Positions 21,816 to 32,949 of a stretch of 64,000 nt of DNA are shown piece by piece. Below the pieces are notes generated by a model. That model searched no databases, had not been told where the DNA came from, and was given only the letters and a program-made list of their open reading frames with translations. Each line of letters starts with the position of its first letter. Position 1 is the first letter of the stretch. A program made the position numbers and the translations under genes. The stretch is from Peromyscus leucopus (lineage: Eukaryota > Chordata > Mammalia > Rodentia > Cricetidae), in NCBI RefSeq assembly GCF_004664715.2, contig NC_051075.1, forward strand, positions 90,557,709 through 90,621,708. Direction: 5' to 3'.

Positions 21816-22790
21816 CTATATACATATATATACATATATATGTTGTGAAATTTGATATGTATATACATATATATAATGATATGAAATTTGATATATATGT
21901 GTATATATACAATGATATGAAATTGGTGGGTGGGTGGGTGGATGGATGGATGGATACATACATACATACATACATACATACATGTGAAGCTGGACATGCA
22001 AAGACTCCTAATAATAGTGGATATGTAAGCACTGAACTGGCCTTTTCCTGTGATCAGATTGGTGACTACCCCAGTTGTCATCAGAGAGCCTGCATCCAAT
22101 AACTGATAGAAACAGGAGCAGAGACCCACAGTCAAACTCGGGGAATCCTATTGAAGAGAGGAAAGAAAGATTGTAGGAGCCAGAAGGGTCAAGGACATCA
22201 CAAGAAGACCCACAGAATCAACTAACCTGGCTCATAGGAACTCACACAGTCTGAACCAACAACCAGAGAGCCTGCATAGAACCGACCTAGGCCTTCTACA
22301 TACATGTGACAGTTGAATAGCTTGGTCTAGTTGTGGGACTCCTAACAATGGGAGCAGGGGCTGTCGTTAATACTTTGGCTGGCTCTTGGGAACCTAGTCC
22401 TCATACTGGGTTGCCTTGCCCAGCCTTAATACAAGGGAAGGTGCTTAGTCTTACCACAACTTGATAATGCCATGCTTTGTTGACACCCATGGGAGGTCTG
22501 CACCTTTCTGAACAGAAACAGAGGAGTGGATAGGGGAGGGGCAAAGGGGAGGTTTAGCAGGGGAATGGGAGGGGAGGAGGGAGGGGAAAATGTAGTCAGG
22601 ATGTAAAATAAATTAATAAAAAGAGACATAATATATATACATATATAAATTAGATATATATTATATATGTATATATAATGATGTAAAATTGGATATGTGT
22701 ATATATGTATATGGTGATGTGAAATTGGGTACATATATATGCATGTGTGTGTATACATAAAATGATGTGAAACTGGATATGTTTATATGT
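21816..22790. repeat. AT-rich minisatellite, split by an L1
   Basis: A 35-45 bp unit containing ATGATATGAAATTTGATATG or GATGTGAAATTGGATATG and (ATATAC)n filler recurs on both sides of an L1. It starts near 21845, 21880 and 21916 on the left, and near 22679, 22713 and 22758 on the right. On the left the array passes through TGGG/TGGA tetramers (21927-21955) and (TACA)n (21955-21983). Real array sequence is 21816-21998 and 22621-22790. Confidence 0.85.
21999..22620 (+). mobile_element. 5'-truncated L1 3' end inside the minisatellite
   Basis: Begins CAAAGACTCCTAATAATAGT and contains GCATCCAATAACTGATAGAA, CAGTTGAATAGCTTGGTC and TGCCATGCTTTGTTGACACC. A G-rich tract at 22519-22590 and an A-rich end TAAATTAATAAAAAGA follow. 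This order matches the end of rodent L1 ORF2 and its 3' UTR. No TSD is clear because the host is low complexity. No coding capacity. Confidence 0.85.
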
Positions 22791-22880
22791 GAAAAAGTGT
22801 ACCAAGGAGCTCATAGTGTATCATGGAATGTGGTCTTTGCTGATCATTATTTTATTTTTACTTTTCCCTGTATAATCAAT

Positions 22881-22882
<2 letters not shown>

Positions 22883-22934
<52 letters not shown>

Positions 22935-22939
22935 GTCTC

Positions 22940-22995
<56 letters not shown>
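22883..22995 (+). repeat. (CT)n microsatellite with TGTC interruptions
   Basis: About 113 bp of CT dinucleotides, interrupted three times by a G (CTGTCT). Serine/leucine frames through it are artefacts. Confidence 0.95.
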
Positions 22996-22998
<3 letters not shown>

Positions 22999-23139
22999 TG
23001 GAAATCTTATATAAGGTCTACATATTATCCTTCCCGGATCTGCTCTCCACCAAGCACTCCACTGGTATTAACTCCTATTTATATAAATGAGAAAAAAATT
23101 ATATGCCTGTCATTTGTAACAGGATTCACCATAATTATA

Positions 23140-23253
23140 CTTTCTGAAAATAAATATGACCTTTGACACTAATTATATGACACATAAATTCCATTCCTAA
23201 GAGAAATGAAGACATGTGCCCACAAAAAAAATACATAAATAGAGCACATATTA
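23140..23253 (+). mobile_element. Ancient L1-like 3' fragment
   Basis: AAATTCCATTCCTAAGAGAA followed by ATGAAGACATGTGCCCAC resembles a widespread L1M 3' block. The element is cut by the LTR at 23260. Low confidence because it is short and diverged. Confidence 0.45.
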
Positions 23254-23259
23254 GTACAG

Positions 23260-23798
23260 AAATGTACCAGGCTTTTTCTTTTGGGCCACCAACCAGCTCC
23301 CAAATCATGACAGAGACCAATTATTAGTTTTGAATGCTCGGCCTAGCTTAGGCTTGTTTCTGGCTAGCTCTTTTAATTTAAATTAACCTGTTTCTCTTTA
23401 TCTACCTTTTGCCTCGGGTTTTTTACCTTTTCTTTTTGCATAACTTACTTTCACTGTTTCTTGTGGCTAGTTGGCATCTGCCTGGCTTCTTGCCCTTACA
23501 TGCCCCTCATTCTCTACTCCTCCTTCTCTCGTTCTTCTCCCAGGTCTAGATTTCTCCTATTTATTCTCTCTGCCTGCAAGTCCCACCAATCCTTTCTCTG
23601 CCTGACTATTGACCATTCAGCTTTTTATTAGACCAATCAGGTGCCTTAGGCCGGCAAGGTGAAAAAAAATACAACACATCTCTTACATAATTAAACAAAA
23701 GCAGCATAAACCAAGTAACACACCTTTACACAGTTAAAGTAGTATTCTGCCGCATAAAGAAATGTAACACAACTTTACGTAGTTAATATTCCACAACA
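23260..23798 (-). mobile_element. Solo LTR, antisense (family B, long form)
   Basis: A 539-bp element flanked by the exact 6-bp repeat GTACAG (23254-23259 and 23799-23804), ending CCACAACA. Landmarks are CTTTTGGGCCACCAACCAGC, CTTAGGCTTGTTTCTGGC and CTCCTATTTATTCTCTCTGC. In the sense direction it shows AATAAATAGGAG and a GGTTAATTT-type block shared with the elements at 30804, 26018 and 46412. Several bases precede the expected terminal TG, so the left end is degraded. No internal retroviral genes. Confidence 0.75.
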
Positions 23799-23804
23799 GT
23801 ACAG

Positions 23805-25119
23805 TCTTAGGGATCAGGAAGAGGGGGCTTACAGCTAAAAAGAAGGGGTCTTTTAAAAGGTGACTAAACTTAGCAATGAATGCACATAATACCAAATATA
23901 CCAATAAATTCAGAATTGCACATTTTAAGTGAGTAACCTCAGTGCTATGTGAATTAATCGTAGTAAAGCTAGACCATAAAAGAAAACACCACATGCAGCT
24001 CTCTGTCCCCTGCTAGCAACTATAATTTTCCTTTCAAACAAACTGGGCTGGGTAAAGAAAGAAACTCACACTGCTGGATGTTTCTGTTATATGGGTGGCT
24101 CCACATCTCTTGCTTCCGAAACCTTTAAAATCTCCCCACCTTCCATACAGACCCTGAAGGCTGATGCAGCAATGAATGTCAATTGAGTATATTCTAGGAT
24201 CTTGTACCTTTGGAGACATAAATCATTTTTTGACCTGGACCAGCAGGTCGTTCTTCAGTGTCAGAGTGCTAAGTGGGAGGGCCAGGAGGCAAGAAGATAA
24301 AGAAGATGGGAAAGCTGGAGTCGGGAGGTCTTACATGCGCTGATGACTTACGCCTAGCAAGTTCATTAAGAATTACAGCATCAGCATCAGCAGAAAGCTC
24401 TCATACAAGGGGGTGAAGTCAGCAGGATGCTAATCAAACACTGTTGTACAAGGAACACAGGATATCTCAAGGACATAGAATTGCAGCACACAGAGGCCTT
24501 GAGACTGATACCCACAGCCCCTTAGGGTGGGACCAGTTGGGCTCTCAGGATCCAAAGCAGCAGATTCCCCCAAGGCCCTGTCATTACCTGCTCTGCCAAG
24601 GATGTTCCTTGTTTTAGAGAAGGAGCTATATTTCTTTTTCAAAAAAAAAAAAATCAAGGCTTCTGGGAAAGCCTCGGGTCAATCTCATCCTCAACAATTT
24701 TCTCCATAAGTATAGTTAGTCTGAACTGTTGAGGTTACATGCAAACAACATGCATTTCAAACTTTGTTTGGGCAAACACCACCAATGTTTCTTAGGCCAG
24801 AATAGCCTGAGGAAACCTTCGCAGGTAGGATATCGATTCCCACAGTGGATGGATGTCAGTGCTACTGATCATCCAGGACTAGCAAGTGATCAAGACAAGA
24901 GGAGAGGACACATTCTCTCTCTAACATCCCAGCAGTTTGCATCCTGGTATCTGTGATACAGGGTGACTGAGATCTGTCAGTGGAACTCATATGTTCCCAA
25001 CCGAGCAACAGCCTGCCAGACATTGGGCAGGGTTTCTGGGTTGGTTCTATATCTAGACACTAGGAGAAACTAGTGCTAAAACAGCATAATATCCTTCCTC
25101 TATTTGCTTTTTAATGGTT
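23805..25119. other. Unassigned noncoding DNA (1.3 kb)
   Basis: No gene or repeat recognised. A run of 13 A residues at 24641-24653 is not associated with a recognisable retroposon. Frames are at most 86 codons. Confidence 0.5.
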
Positions 25120-25790
25120 TCATTGATTTTTTTTATGTATATGAGTGTGTGCCTGCATGTATGTCTGTGCACCACATGGCTGCAATGCCCACAGAGGCCA
25201 GAAGAGGGCATCAGATCTCCTGTAACTGGACCTACAGACAGCTGCCATATAAGTCTTCCACAAGAGCAATATACATTTGCTGTGGAATATTAGTTTAAGA
25301 TGTGTTGCATTTGTTTATGCTGTGGAATATTTGTTTAATGATGCAAAGATGTGTTGCATTCTTTTATGTTGCATTTGTTTAACTCTGAAAAGCTGTGTTA
25401 CCTTGCCTGCCTAAAACACCTGATTTGTCTAATAAAGAGCTGAACGTCCAATAGCTAGGCAGGAGAGAATAAATAGGAGGAGAAATCCAGGCTCAAGAGG
25501 AGAAGGACAAGTGAGAAAAGGAAAACAAGGGGAAGACGCCAGGGGCCAACCACCCAACCACACAGCCAGGCACAGAATAAGAAGGAAAGAGAGATATTTA
25601 GAATAAAGAAAGGTAAAAAGCCCAGAGGCAAAACGTACTTAAACAGAGTAAGGCCGGGCATTCATGAGTAAGAATAAGTCTCTATGTATTTATTTGGGAG
25701 CTGGGTGGTGGGCCCCCAAAGAGTTAAAAAACCAAACAAAAACCCAGCTACAAACACTCTTAACTGCTGAGCCGTTTCTCTAACCCCTAA
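25120..25790 (-). mobile_element. B2 SINE, antisense, split by an LTR
   Basis: The left part, 25120-25277, has GAGTGTGTGCCTGCATGTAT and CAGAGGCCAGAAGAGGGCAT, the complement of the B2 body. The right part, 25753-25790, has CTCTTAACTGCTGAGCCGTT, the complement of the head. The intervening LTR interrupts it near the B2 CTCTTCC box. Confidence 0.85.
25278..25752 (+). mobile_element. LTR-like element inside B2 (family B-related)
   Basis: Begins TGCTGTGGAATATTAG and has an internally repeated GATGTGTTGCATT/TGCTGTGGAATATTTG module. It contains CTAATAAAGAGCTGAA and GAGAATAAATAGGAGGAG, and ends CCCAGCTACA. This matches a remembered rodent LTR type. A 5-6 bp TSD is not convincing (TACATT versus AACACT), so the exact ends are uncertain, but B2 sequence is clearly interrupted. 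Confidence 0.65.
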
Positions 25791-26017
25791 TTTGTGTTTT
25801 GTTTCTAGGGACATTTATTAATTAATGTCTTATGAGGCTCCATTGTCTCATCTTCCATATGATTGGAGGGAAACTAAAGAGGAGATTTATATTCATCTTG
25901 TGAGTGAGTTTTCAGAAGAATAATGGAAGCCAGAGAGGCCACTGGAGAATGGGGCAGGGTAGGAAGGGCTAGGGGACCTAAACATGGAACAGTTCCCAAT
26001 ATTACCACAGGGTAAGT

Positions 26018-26408
26018 TGTAGCTAGAGTTTTCCTGCCTTGCCCACAGTCAGGACAAATCTTTGTCACCCACCAGTCCCACAGCCACTCAGACCCAACCA
26101 AGTAAACACAGAGATTTACATTGCTTACAAACTGTATGGCCGTGGAAGGCTTCTTGTTAACTGTTCTTATAGTTTAAATTAATCCATTTCCATAAATCTA
26201 TACCTTGCCACGTAGCCCATGGATTACCAGCATCTTCACATGCTGCTTGTCCTGGCAGAGGCTGGCAGTGACTCCTTCTGCCTTCCTGTTCTTTCTTTTC
26301 TCCTCTCTGTTAGTCCTGCCTATACTTCTTGCCTAGCCACTGGCCAATCAGTATTTTATTTATTGACCAATCAGAGCAACACATTTGCCATACAGAACAT
26401 CCCACAGC
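26018..26408 (-). mobile_element. Solo LTR, antisense (family B)
   Basis: Begins TGTAGCTAGAGTTTTCCTGC and ends GAACATCCCACAGC, flanked by GGTAAGT at 26011-26017 and 26409-26415. Landmarks in the complement are GCCACGGCCATACAGTT-type sequence (here CTGTATGGCCGTGGAAGG), AATCCATTTCCATAAATC and CTGGCCAATCAGTATTTTAT. The last contains a CCAAT motif. It aligns in reverse with 46412-46758. No internal genes. Confidence 0.8.
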
Positions 26409-26584
26409 GGTAAGTTAGTGGGGGACATTCTTCACAGGCATTTTAGAGAGTCAAAATTGTCTTGGATGCAGGAATGCACGTCTCCTGTGGTCTAAGGACA
26501 ATAGTCTGTTACTCAGAAAAATGGGAGATGGGCAAATATAAGCAACAACATGGGTAAAACCTCAAAATAAATAAAAAGGTAGGC

Positions 26585-26789
26585 AGGGCTGGAGTTGAGC
26601 CACAGTTGGTAGACTGCTTGCCTAGAGCATGCATGAATCCCAGGGTTCCATCTCCAGTGCTGCATAAACCTGGTGGTGCATACTTGTAACCCCAGAACTT
26701 GGGGAGGGGAGGCAAAATATTAGAGATGGAAGACCAGCCTCAGCTGCAAAACAAGTTTGTGGCTAGCTTGGACTGAAGAACCTATTCCC
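26585..26789 (+). mobile_element. B4-type SINE
   Basis: An ID-like head (AGGGCTGGAGTTGAGCCACA, CTGCTTGCCTAGAGCATGC), then a B1-like body (CTTGTAACCCCAGAACTTGG). Confidence 0.8.
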
Positions 26790-26797
26790 CCCATATG

Positions 26798-26850
26798 TGT
26801 GTGTGTGTGTATGTGTGTGTGTGTGTGTTTATATGTGTTTATATATATAT
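26798..26850 (+). repeat. (GT)n / (AT)n microsatellite
   Basis: GT dinucleotides interrupted by TATG and TTTATA, ending in ATATATATA. Confidence 0.9.
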
Positions 26851-27061
26851 AATCACTACAAAAAAGGGAATATATTCATATATTCTATGTAGAAGGAGGA
26901 GAGGGAAATCAAGGAGAAATAGGAGCAAAGGATGACAGAGGCTCCTAAAGTAGGTGTGGGAAGTAAAGGATGTCTGTTAGGTTTATGCAAGAGTTTCACA
27001 AGCTTGCAAATGTCAAATTTTTAATATGTTTTAAATTTAAATGTTTACATTTTAAATGTAC

Positions 27062-27372
27062 CCAGATTTGAATAACAAAACTAACTCAGATATAGTGATT
27101 GATAGGCATATAGAAATTGATAGATGACAGATATATGATAGTAGATATTAGATGTTTAAAGGGTGTTTGATAGATGAGTGACAGATGGATAGATGATTGT
27201 GACAGATGATGGATAGATAGACTGACAGCTGATAGAAAGATGAAATTTTTGCTAGATGATATATGACCAATAGATATACAGATGACAGATATCTGGATGG
27301 ATGACAGATGATAGGTGAATGATAGAGAGATGAGAGGTAGATGGCAGGCAGACACATAGATAGGTAGAAAGA
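27062..27372. repeat. Degenerate GATA/GACA tetranucleotide array
   Basis: About 300 bp built from imperfect GATA, GATG and GACA units (for example ATAGATGACAGATA) with many point changes. Old and decayed. Its right end is close to the LTR start at 27414. Confidence 0.85.
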
Positions 27373-27413
27373 TGGCTGAAAAAGTTGAAAAGCCAGGTCT
27401 CTCCTAGCCCTTG

Positions 27414-27894
27414 TGTGATGATATTATGCTCCCCAATATATTGTGCCCCCTAATAAACTTATCTGGGGTCAGAGAACAGAACAGCCACTAGACAGACATA
27501 GAGGCCAGAAAATGGTGACCCACACACCTTTAATACTAGCATTCTAGAGGCAGAGATCCATCCAGATCTGTGAGTTCAAAGCCACACTGGAAACAGCCAG
27601 GCATGATGACACACGCCTTTAATCCCAGGAAGTGACAGCAGGAAGCAGAAAGGTATATAAGGCATGAGGACCAGGAACTAGAATATCGTTAAGCTTTTAG
27701 GCTTTTAGCAGCAGTTCAGCTGAGATCCATTCGGATGAGGACACAGAGGCTTTGAGTTTGAGGAAACAAGATCAGCTGAGGAATTGGAGGGATGAGGTTG
27801 GATGTGGTTTGTTCTGCTTCTCTGATCTTTCAGAATTCACCCCAATAGCTGACACCGAGTTTTTTATTAATAAGACCTTTTAAGATTTTCATGT
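27414..27894 (+). mobile_element. LTR carrying B1-derived sequence (family A, copy 4)
   Basis: Starts TGTGATGATATTATGC. It contains the family blocks CTAATAAACTTATCTGGGG and CAGAGAACAGAACAGCCACT. The B1-derived stretch, 27500-27630, includes two TTTAATAC/TTTAATCCCAG cores. TATATAAGG at 27654-27662 is identical to copy 1. The downstream half, AGCTTTTAGGCTTTTAGCAG and GAATTCACCCCAATAGCTG, is nearly the same as copy 1. The 3' end is altered (AAGATTTTCATG instead of AAGATTCGTG...) and no TSD is clear. Confidence 0.75.
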
Positions 27895-29683
27895 TCTTGG
27901 CATCTTCGCAGTCTGGGAGGGCACTGTAGACTCTTACAATCATCAGTGAACATCCCCATGGGTGTGGTATGGTTCAGTTTCTCTATGACTTCATCAATTT
28001 CATGTTGCATCACTTGTCTTTATTTAGCCTGCAAATCACCTTTAACATATGCCTGGCATTTATCTACCTCTGTCACAGGCTTTTAGGAAAGTTTTTGTCC
28101 CCAAATGCTCCCTAGTATTATAACTTAACTCAGAAGCTCCCACTGACTGCCGGTCACAATGCAGGCTCATTTAGATGAGCTTCAGTGAACCGTCTCACAT
28201 AGAAGCCTTGCATGAATATTAAACATCCTAGGGGACTCGAATATGCAGTCAGTGTTGAAAACCACTTGCTACTTAATGTTTTTACATCTGTGTTCTCCAA
28301 ACTTGCTTGCACATTAAAAAAAAAAAAATGTTCAAATGAGGCACTTAAAAACATCTCAACTCACAAAGCTTCCCATGGGCACTACCCAAAAAGGATAGGC
28401 AAGGAACACACATCGGAGCCATTGGCTGTTCTGTTTCTGCCTGCCCACATCCAGTGCACAGTGACTTCTGTTTTTTTTTTTTTTTTTTAAGTTTCAGCTC
28501 CTAAAGGCCGAAGTGCAAAGAACAGACCTGTGACCATTTAGCCCAGAGCTACAGTGCTGTAAGACTGAAGCCACTCAGCTTATGACCGTTTGCCAGAGTA
28601 GCTTCAGAAAACCAACATGCTGCCACGTGCCACCACACAGGAGAGCGAAGACGGTGCAGGAGTACAGGAGAAATGAGCTGTTTCACAGACGATGGCACAG
28701 TTCTCACTGACGCTCAGCAATCTTCATGCTGCTTGATCTGTTTCAGGCAAGAGGGAGCTGCAAGGCCCCCAGGCTTTGTCCTGACCTGGCTGTTTCTGAG
28801 CTGAAGTCTTTACCAGGCACCATCTCGAACAACCAAAACTAATACTTTAATTTCTAGCCCACGTGAGAACTTGCAAATCACACTTATCTCAATTCTTCCT
28901 TCTCCAAATCTGTACAATCTTTGTGCTTTGAAGTTAATGGCAATTTTATTCTGTGAAAGCAAAACCCTGGAGATAGTTTTTTGAAATAGCAATAAAAACT
29001 GTAACTGATTAAACAGTCCACGTGTGCCTTGCACTGTTCCAATGCGTTCACTCATATATCCCAGATATTAGTATGATGGCAACTCTTCTGATTAACTTCC
29101 CATTTTCATTGTTTGCTCTGGGTCAGTTTAACTTCAGATTTACAAAACTGGTTAAGCTCAGTCTTGTATTAACTATGGTAGCAAGCTGGCCAAATCTATA
29201 TTTTTTTAGATGAGAAGTTTAAAATAAATGATGAGAAGGCATATGTTATCTTTCTGAAAATTATACAATTTTTCTAAAGTACCTTTTATTTACATAATGC
29301 AGTGAGGTGTGTTTGCATGGCAACAAATGTCTATGGAGGAGTTACATCCCCCAGCTGTAAGGCTCCCTGGAGAGAAATTTAATTTGTAAATGTTTAATCA
29401 CAAGTTAAGGTGTTAATTGACATTGCAAAGATTTCTTTCAGGCAGAATTATTTTTGTGACTTGACTTAGATATTAAAATGGAAATGAGAGAGAAAGTGAA
29501 CGCATACCTGCTGTTGCCAGTGTGTATTCAAAGCTGTATCAGACTGTAAAGGTATTTTTAATTCTTTAATGTTGCCCTCATTTTACTTAGGTGTCTCTCA
29601 GACAAAGGTATTTTATTAATACATTTTGGGGCGGTCTACTTCGCATGGGTGCACACAGATAACAATGCTCCAAATCTGCCTGG
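27895..29683. other. Unassigned noncoding DNA (1.8 kb)
   Basis: No gene or interspersed repeat recognised. There is a T17 run at 28471-28487. The 29260-29480 stretch is AT-rich, repeat-free and dense in homeodomain-type TTAATT cores; see findings. Frames are at most 92 codons without recognisable homology. Confidence 0.5.
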
Positions 29684-29932
29684 TAGAGTCGGGAAATAGC
29701 CCAGTGGGTAGTACTAGCCTAGCGTGCACAAAGTCCTGGGTCCCATCTCCATGCTGCATAAAACCTAGTGTGGTAGCCCATTCCTGGAATCCCAGTACTC
29801 AGAAGGTGGAGGCAGGAGGATTAGGAGTTAAAGGACATACTCAACTACATAGTGAACTTAAGCCTAGCCTAGGCTACATGAGACCTTGTCTCAAAAAAGA
29901 GAGAGAAAGAAAAGAAGAGAAAAGAAAAGAAA
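29684..29932 (+). mobile_element. B4-type SINE with GA-rich tail
   Basis: An ID-like head (GGGAAATAGCCCAGTGGGTA, CCTAGCGTGCACAAAG), then a B1-like body (GGAATCCCAGTACTCAGAAG, GCCTAGGCTACATGAGACCT) and a mixed A/G tail to about 29932. Confidence 0.85.
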
Positions 29933-30724
29933 TCATCTTTCTATATTTAGAGTAGAAAAAAGTTACCAAAATGAACTAGCAGGAGAGGTGCCTCCGTGCT
30001 GGGGGAATAGCTCAGGGTACACTCTTTGCCTGGGGTACAGCACTGCACAGCAATAGATTTTCCATCAACAGTCTCCCCGATTATCCTGCATTCCACATCA
30101 CTCAGTTCTCCCATGCCTTTGCATTGCCTCTTCTCTTCACCGGATCCGTCTTCATCCTTTTCTCTTAAACAATCCCAGAGGATGGTGATCGATTCCACCT
30201 GAATGCTGTGTCTTCTGTAAGGGACACCATTTTTCTGCCTTGGTGTCTCCACCACAGGCTGAGATTGTCTAGAGTCCACCGGGCTGGGAATTCAACATTT
30301 CTGACTCCTTGGAAACAGGAGCTCCTAATACATCTTACTTGGCCCACCAACTCCAATGCTGACCCCTTTGCAGGAAACCCCTTCACAGATGTGTCTAAAA
30401 ATAAGATATCTGGGCTTCTCTTGGGCCAACCAGGTTGACACACACTATTAACCATCATTTCAACCACCAAGGGATGCATGCTGGGATTTCCTCAACTGTT
30501 GTGCTTCACTACAGGGTCGTGATCCAAATAGCCCATTTTCATTGGTTGGAGAACTTTAATTCTACCTCTGATTCCTCTGTTACTTTGAAATGATTTTTAA
30601 GCCAAGAGAGGAGCACACGCTACTCTTCAAACTGCAACACCTTGATGTGAACACCCTAGTGAGGCAGTCTTGGTGCTCTCTACCTGGCGCCCCAGATGCT
30701 CCCTTAGTTCTATTACAGACCTTG
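29933..30724. other. Unassigned noncoding DNA
   Basis: GGGGGAATAGCTCAGGGTAC at about 30001 looks like an isolated ID head, but no body follows. Overlapping frames on both strands of 76-110 codons have no recognisable homology. The last part (30655-30724) belongs to the diverged repeat shared with 31552-31720. Confidence 0.5.
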
Positions 30725-31220
30725 TTATGGCTTAGATATCAAATGCCCCCCACCAAAAATCTCATGTATTGAATAGTCTCAGGTTATCTCTATCACATAG
30801 CTCTGCAGATGGACTTTTCTTTTTGGGGCTACCAACTCACAAAAAAATGACATGGAGACTTATTATTAATTATGAAAGCTCAGCCTTAGCTTAGGCTTGT
30901 TTCTAACTAGCACTTATAACTGAAATTAACCTACAGTTTTTGATCTGTGTTCTTCCACATGCTTGTTACCTCATCTCCATTATGTCTGGTGACTTTGCCC
31001 CCCTTCTTCCCAGAGCTCTCTCTGTCCAGAAGTCTCGCCTATACCTCCTGCCTAGTTATTGGTCATTTAGCTTTTTATTAAGCCAATCACAGCAGTACAT
31101 CTTCACACAGCGTAAAGGAATATTCTACAACATAGCTCATCACAGTGACGAGACCCTAATGTGGACCCCCTGTTTCATAAGAAGAGGTTACCTGTTTCTA
31201 TTCCAAGGCCAATCACCATG
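30725..31220 (+). mobile_element. Diverged MaLR-like sequence, split by an LTR
   Basis: TTATGGCTTAGATATCAAAT followed by CTCATGTATTGAATAGTCTC before the LTR, and GACGAGACCCTAATGTGGAC after it, resemble an MLT/MaLR 5' region. Remaining parts are about 30725-30803 and 31139-31220. The same sequence recurs near 31640-31720. Confidence 0.45.
30804..31132 (-). mobile_element. Solo LTR, antisense (family B)
   Basis: A 329-bp element with ends TGCAGATGG and ATTCTACAACA, flanked by the exact 6-bp TSD TAGCTC (30798-30803 and 31133-31138). Landmarks are GGAGACTTATTATTAATTAT, TTAGCTTAGGCTTGTTTC and CTTTTTATTAAGCCAATCAC (CCAAT motif). Same group as 23260-23798. No internal sequence. Confidence 0.85.
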
Positions 31221-31224
31221 CTTT

Positions 31225-31427
31225 GTTAAATAATTTATATGTCTATGTGTTAATATGTGCCACATATATGTGAGTACCCATAGAGGCAGAAGAAAGTGTC
31301 AGATTCCCCAGAGTTTGACCTATAGGTGGTTATAAGCCAACTAATAATGGGTGTTGAGAACTAAATTCTGGTCCTCTGGAAGAGGAGCAAACAATCTTAA
31401 CTGCTGAGCCATCTCTCCAGCTCCTAC
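31225..31427 (-). mobile_element. B2 SINE, antisense
   Basis: The complement of B2. TTCTGGTCCTCTGGAAGAGG and CTGCTGAGCCATCTCTCCAG mark the head; the body is diverged. Confidence 0.88.
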
Positions 31428-32465
31428 TTTGCCTTTTATATATCAGATTCTACATGTTTTTGTGGAATTGATAAATGAATGCTTTAATAATAGGATAGCA
31501 AAACAACACTTTTTTTTAATATCTTTTTGTTTCTGCATGGCATACAAGTTGGCTATCTCAGTAAGGTAATCTGGGTGCTCTCTCCTCCTCCTGGACCTGG
31601 ACTTCATATATAAGATACATCTTATTTGTGTATCTACTACAGACTTTGTTAGAGAGTTTGGATATCAAGCAACCCCTCAAAGTATTGTGTATTAGAGGTC
31701 TGGTCTATTTATGGAGGTGATGCGAACTTCTTCTGGAGTTAAATTTTTACAAATAAATAAAGCAATATTCTGGAATTAAAACAAAGAAAAATGGGAAGCC
31801 CTAATAGTCAGTGCTGTGAGCATATGAAACCCAAAATGGAACAGAACAGAAGGCATAAACCTCAGGACCCTCAGAGGAAGCCCCAGTCCCGTAGTCACAA
31901 GACTCATGAGTATACAGTCATAAAAGAAGCAAACACAGTATTGAATAAATACTATATCGTGTTGCAACAGAAAGGTAAGCAGGCAGACACTAAACCTCTG
32001 GTCCTGTCACCGATGCACAGTTTCTTTTGTTTGCTTATTCATCAGACGCCCACCTCCTGCCCAAGATGACTGTGACATTTCTCTCATCAGCATGTCCCTG
32101 CTTACAAGTTTCCAGTGATGTTTAAGGGTGGGTCTACCAGAGCACCACCTCTCCTGCATTTTCAGCAACTCTCTTGGCTCCTCAGAACTGTCACCATTAT
32201 TCAGTTTGCATTTTCATCAGACACTGATGATTTAACAGACACAGTCTCTTATTCCAAATGGCACCAAGTCACCTGCATCAGGAAATCCGCAGCTGACGTC
32301 TGAATATACTTCAGAAAGTCTCCGAGTATTGGTGAATGACAAGCTGTTTTCTAAGAAGCCAAAAACTAAAAAATACAATTTGTCTTTGAAAGCTCAATTG
32401 CTTTCCTAAAGCTTTGAGAGCTACCAGACAGTTTTCCAAGGTTCCTTCCAGACCTGTATTTCTGT
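31428..32465. other. Unassigned noncoding DNA (1.0 kb)
   Basis: Includes the second copy (31552-31720) of the diverged repeat described under findings. No gene recognised. The 92-codon frame at 31791-32069 has no match I know. Confidence 0.45.
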
Positions 32466-32578
32466 AACTATATAAAGGAAGGAAAGAAGGGAGTGAGGGA
32501 GAGGAGGAGGGAGGGAGGGAGGGAGGGGAAGAAAGCAAGATGGGGAGGGAAAGAGGTGGAGAGGGGAGAAAGAAGCAT
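32466..32578 (+). repeat. Purine-rich (GGGA)n/(GGAA)n tract
   Basis: About 110 bp of almost pure A/G, centred on five GGGA units. Serine/proline-rich antisense frames through it are artefacts. Confidence 0.85.
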
Positions 32579-32949
32579 AGCCATATATAAATATGGATAT
32601 ACATATGCATATATAATCATTATGTAAATTACCAAATTTCATCTAACAATATTTTCTAAATTGTCACGACAATAGCCAACATAATGAACAACAGGTAGGG
32701 TCCATTTTTAAGGTATGGAATTTCTTGAAATAATAACCTCAAGACATCAGCAAGACTAACCACAGCAGATGTTCCTACTACTCAAAACCTGATATTTTTC
32801 GTGTGAAAACTGAGTGATGGTTGCTGGAAGGGACACAGGGAGATGGACCGAAGATGGATTGCATTTGAGTAAGCGCTTGGCCTCTGGAAGCAGAGATGTC
32901 CCCTGGGATCCCAGTGTCATTCTGATATGTTCTTTTTGGACTGCATGGT
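32579..32949. other. Unassigned noncoding DNA
   Basis: No gene or repeat recognised. Confidence 0.5.

Noticed and set aside
21710..22135. 141-codon antisense frame
   Set aside because: Runs through B2, the AT minisatellite and L1; composition follows the repeat.
30001..30045. Isolated ID/tRNA-like head
   Set aside because: GGGGGAATAGCTCAGGGTAC resembles an ID start, but neither a B-box nor a tail follows, so it is too short to call.
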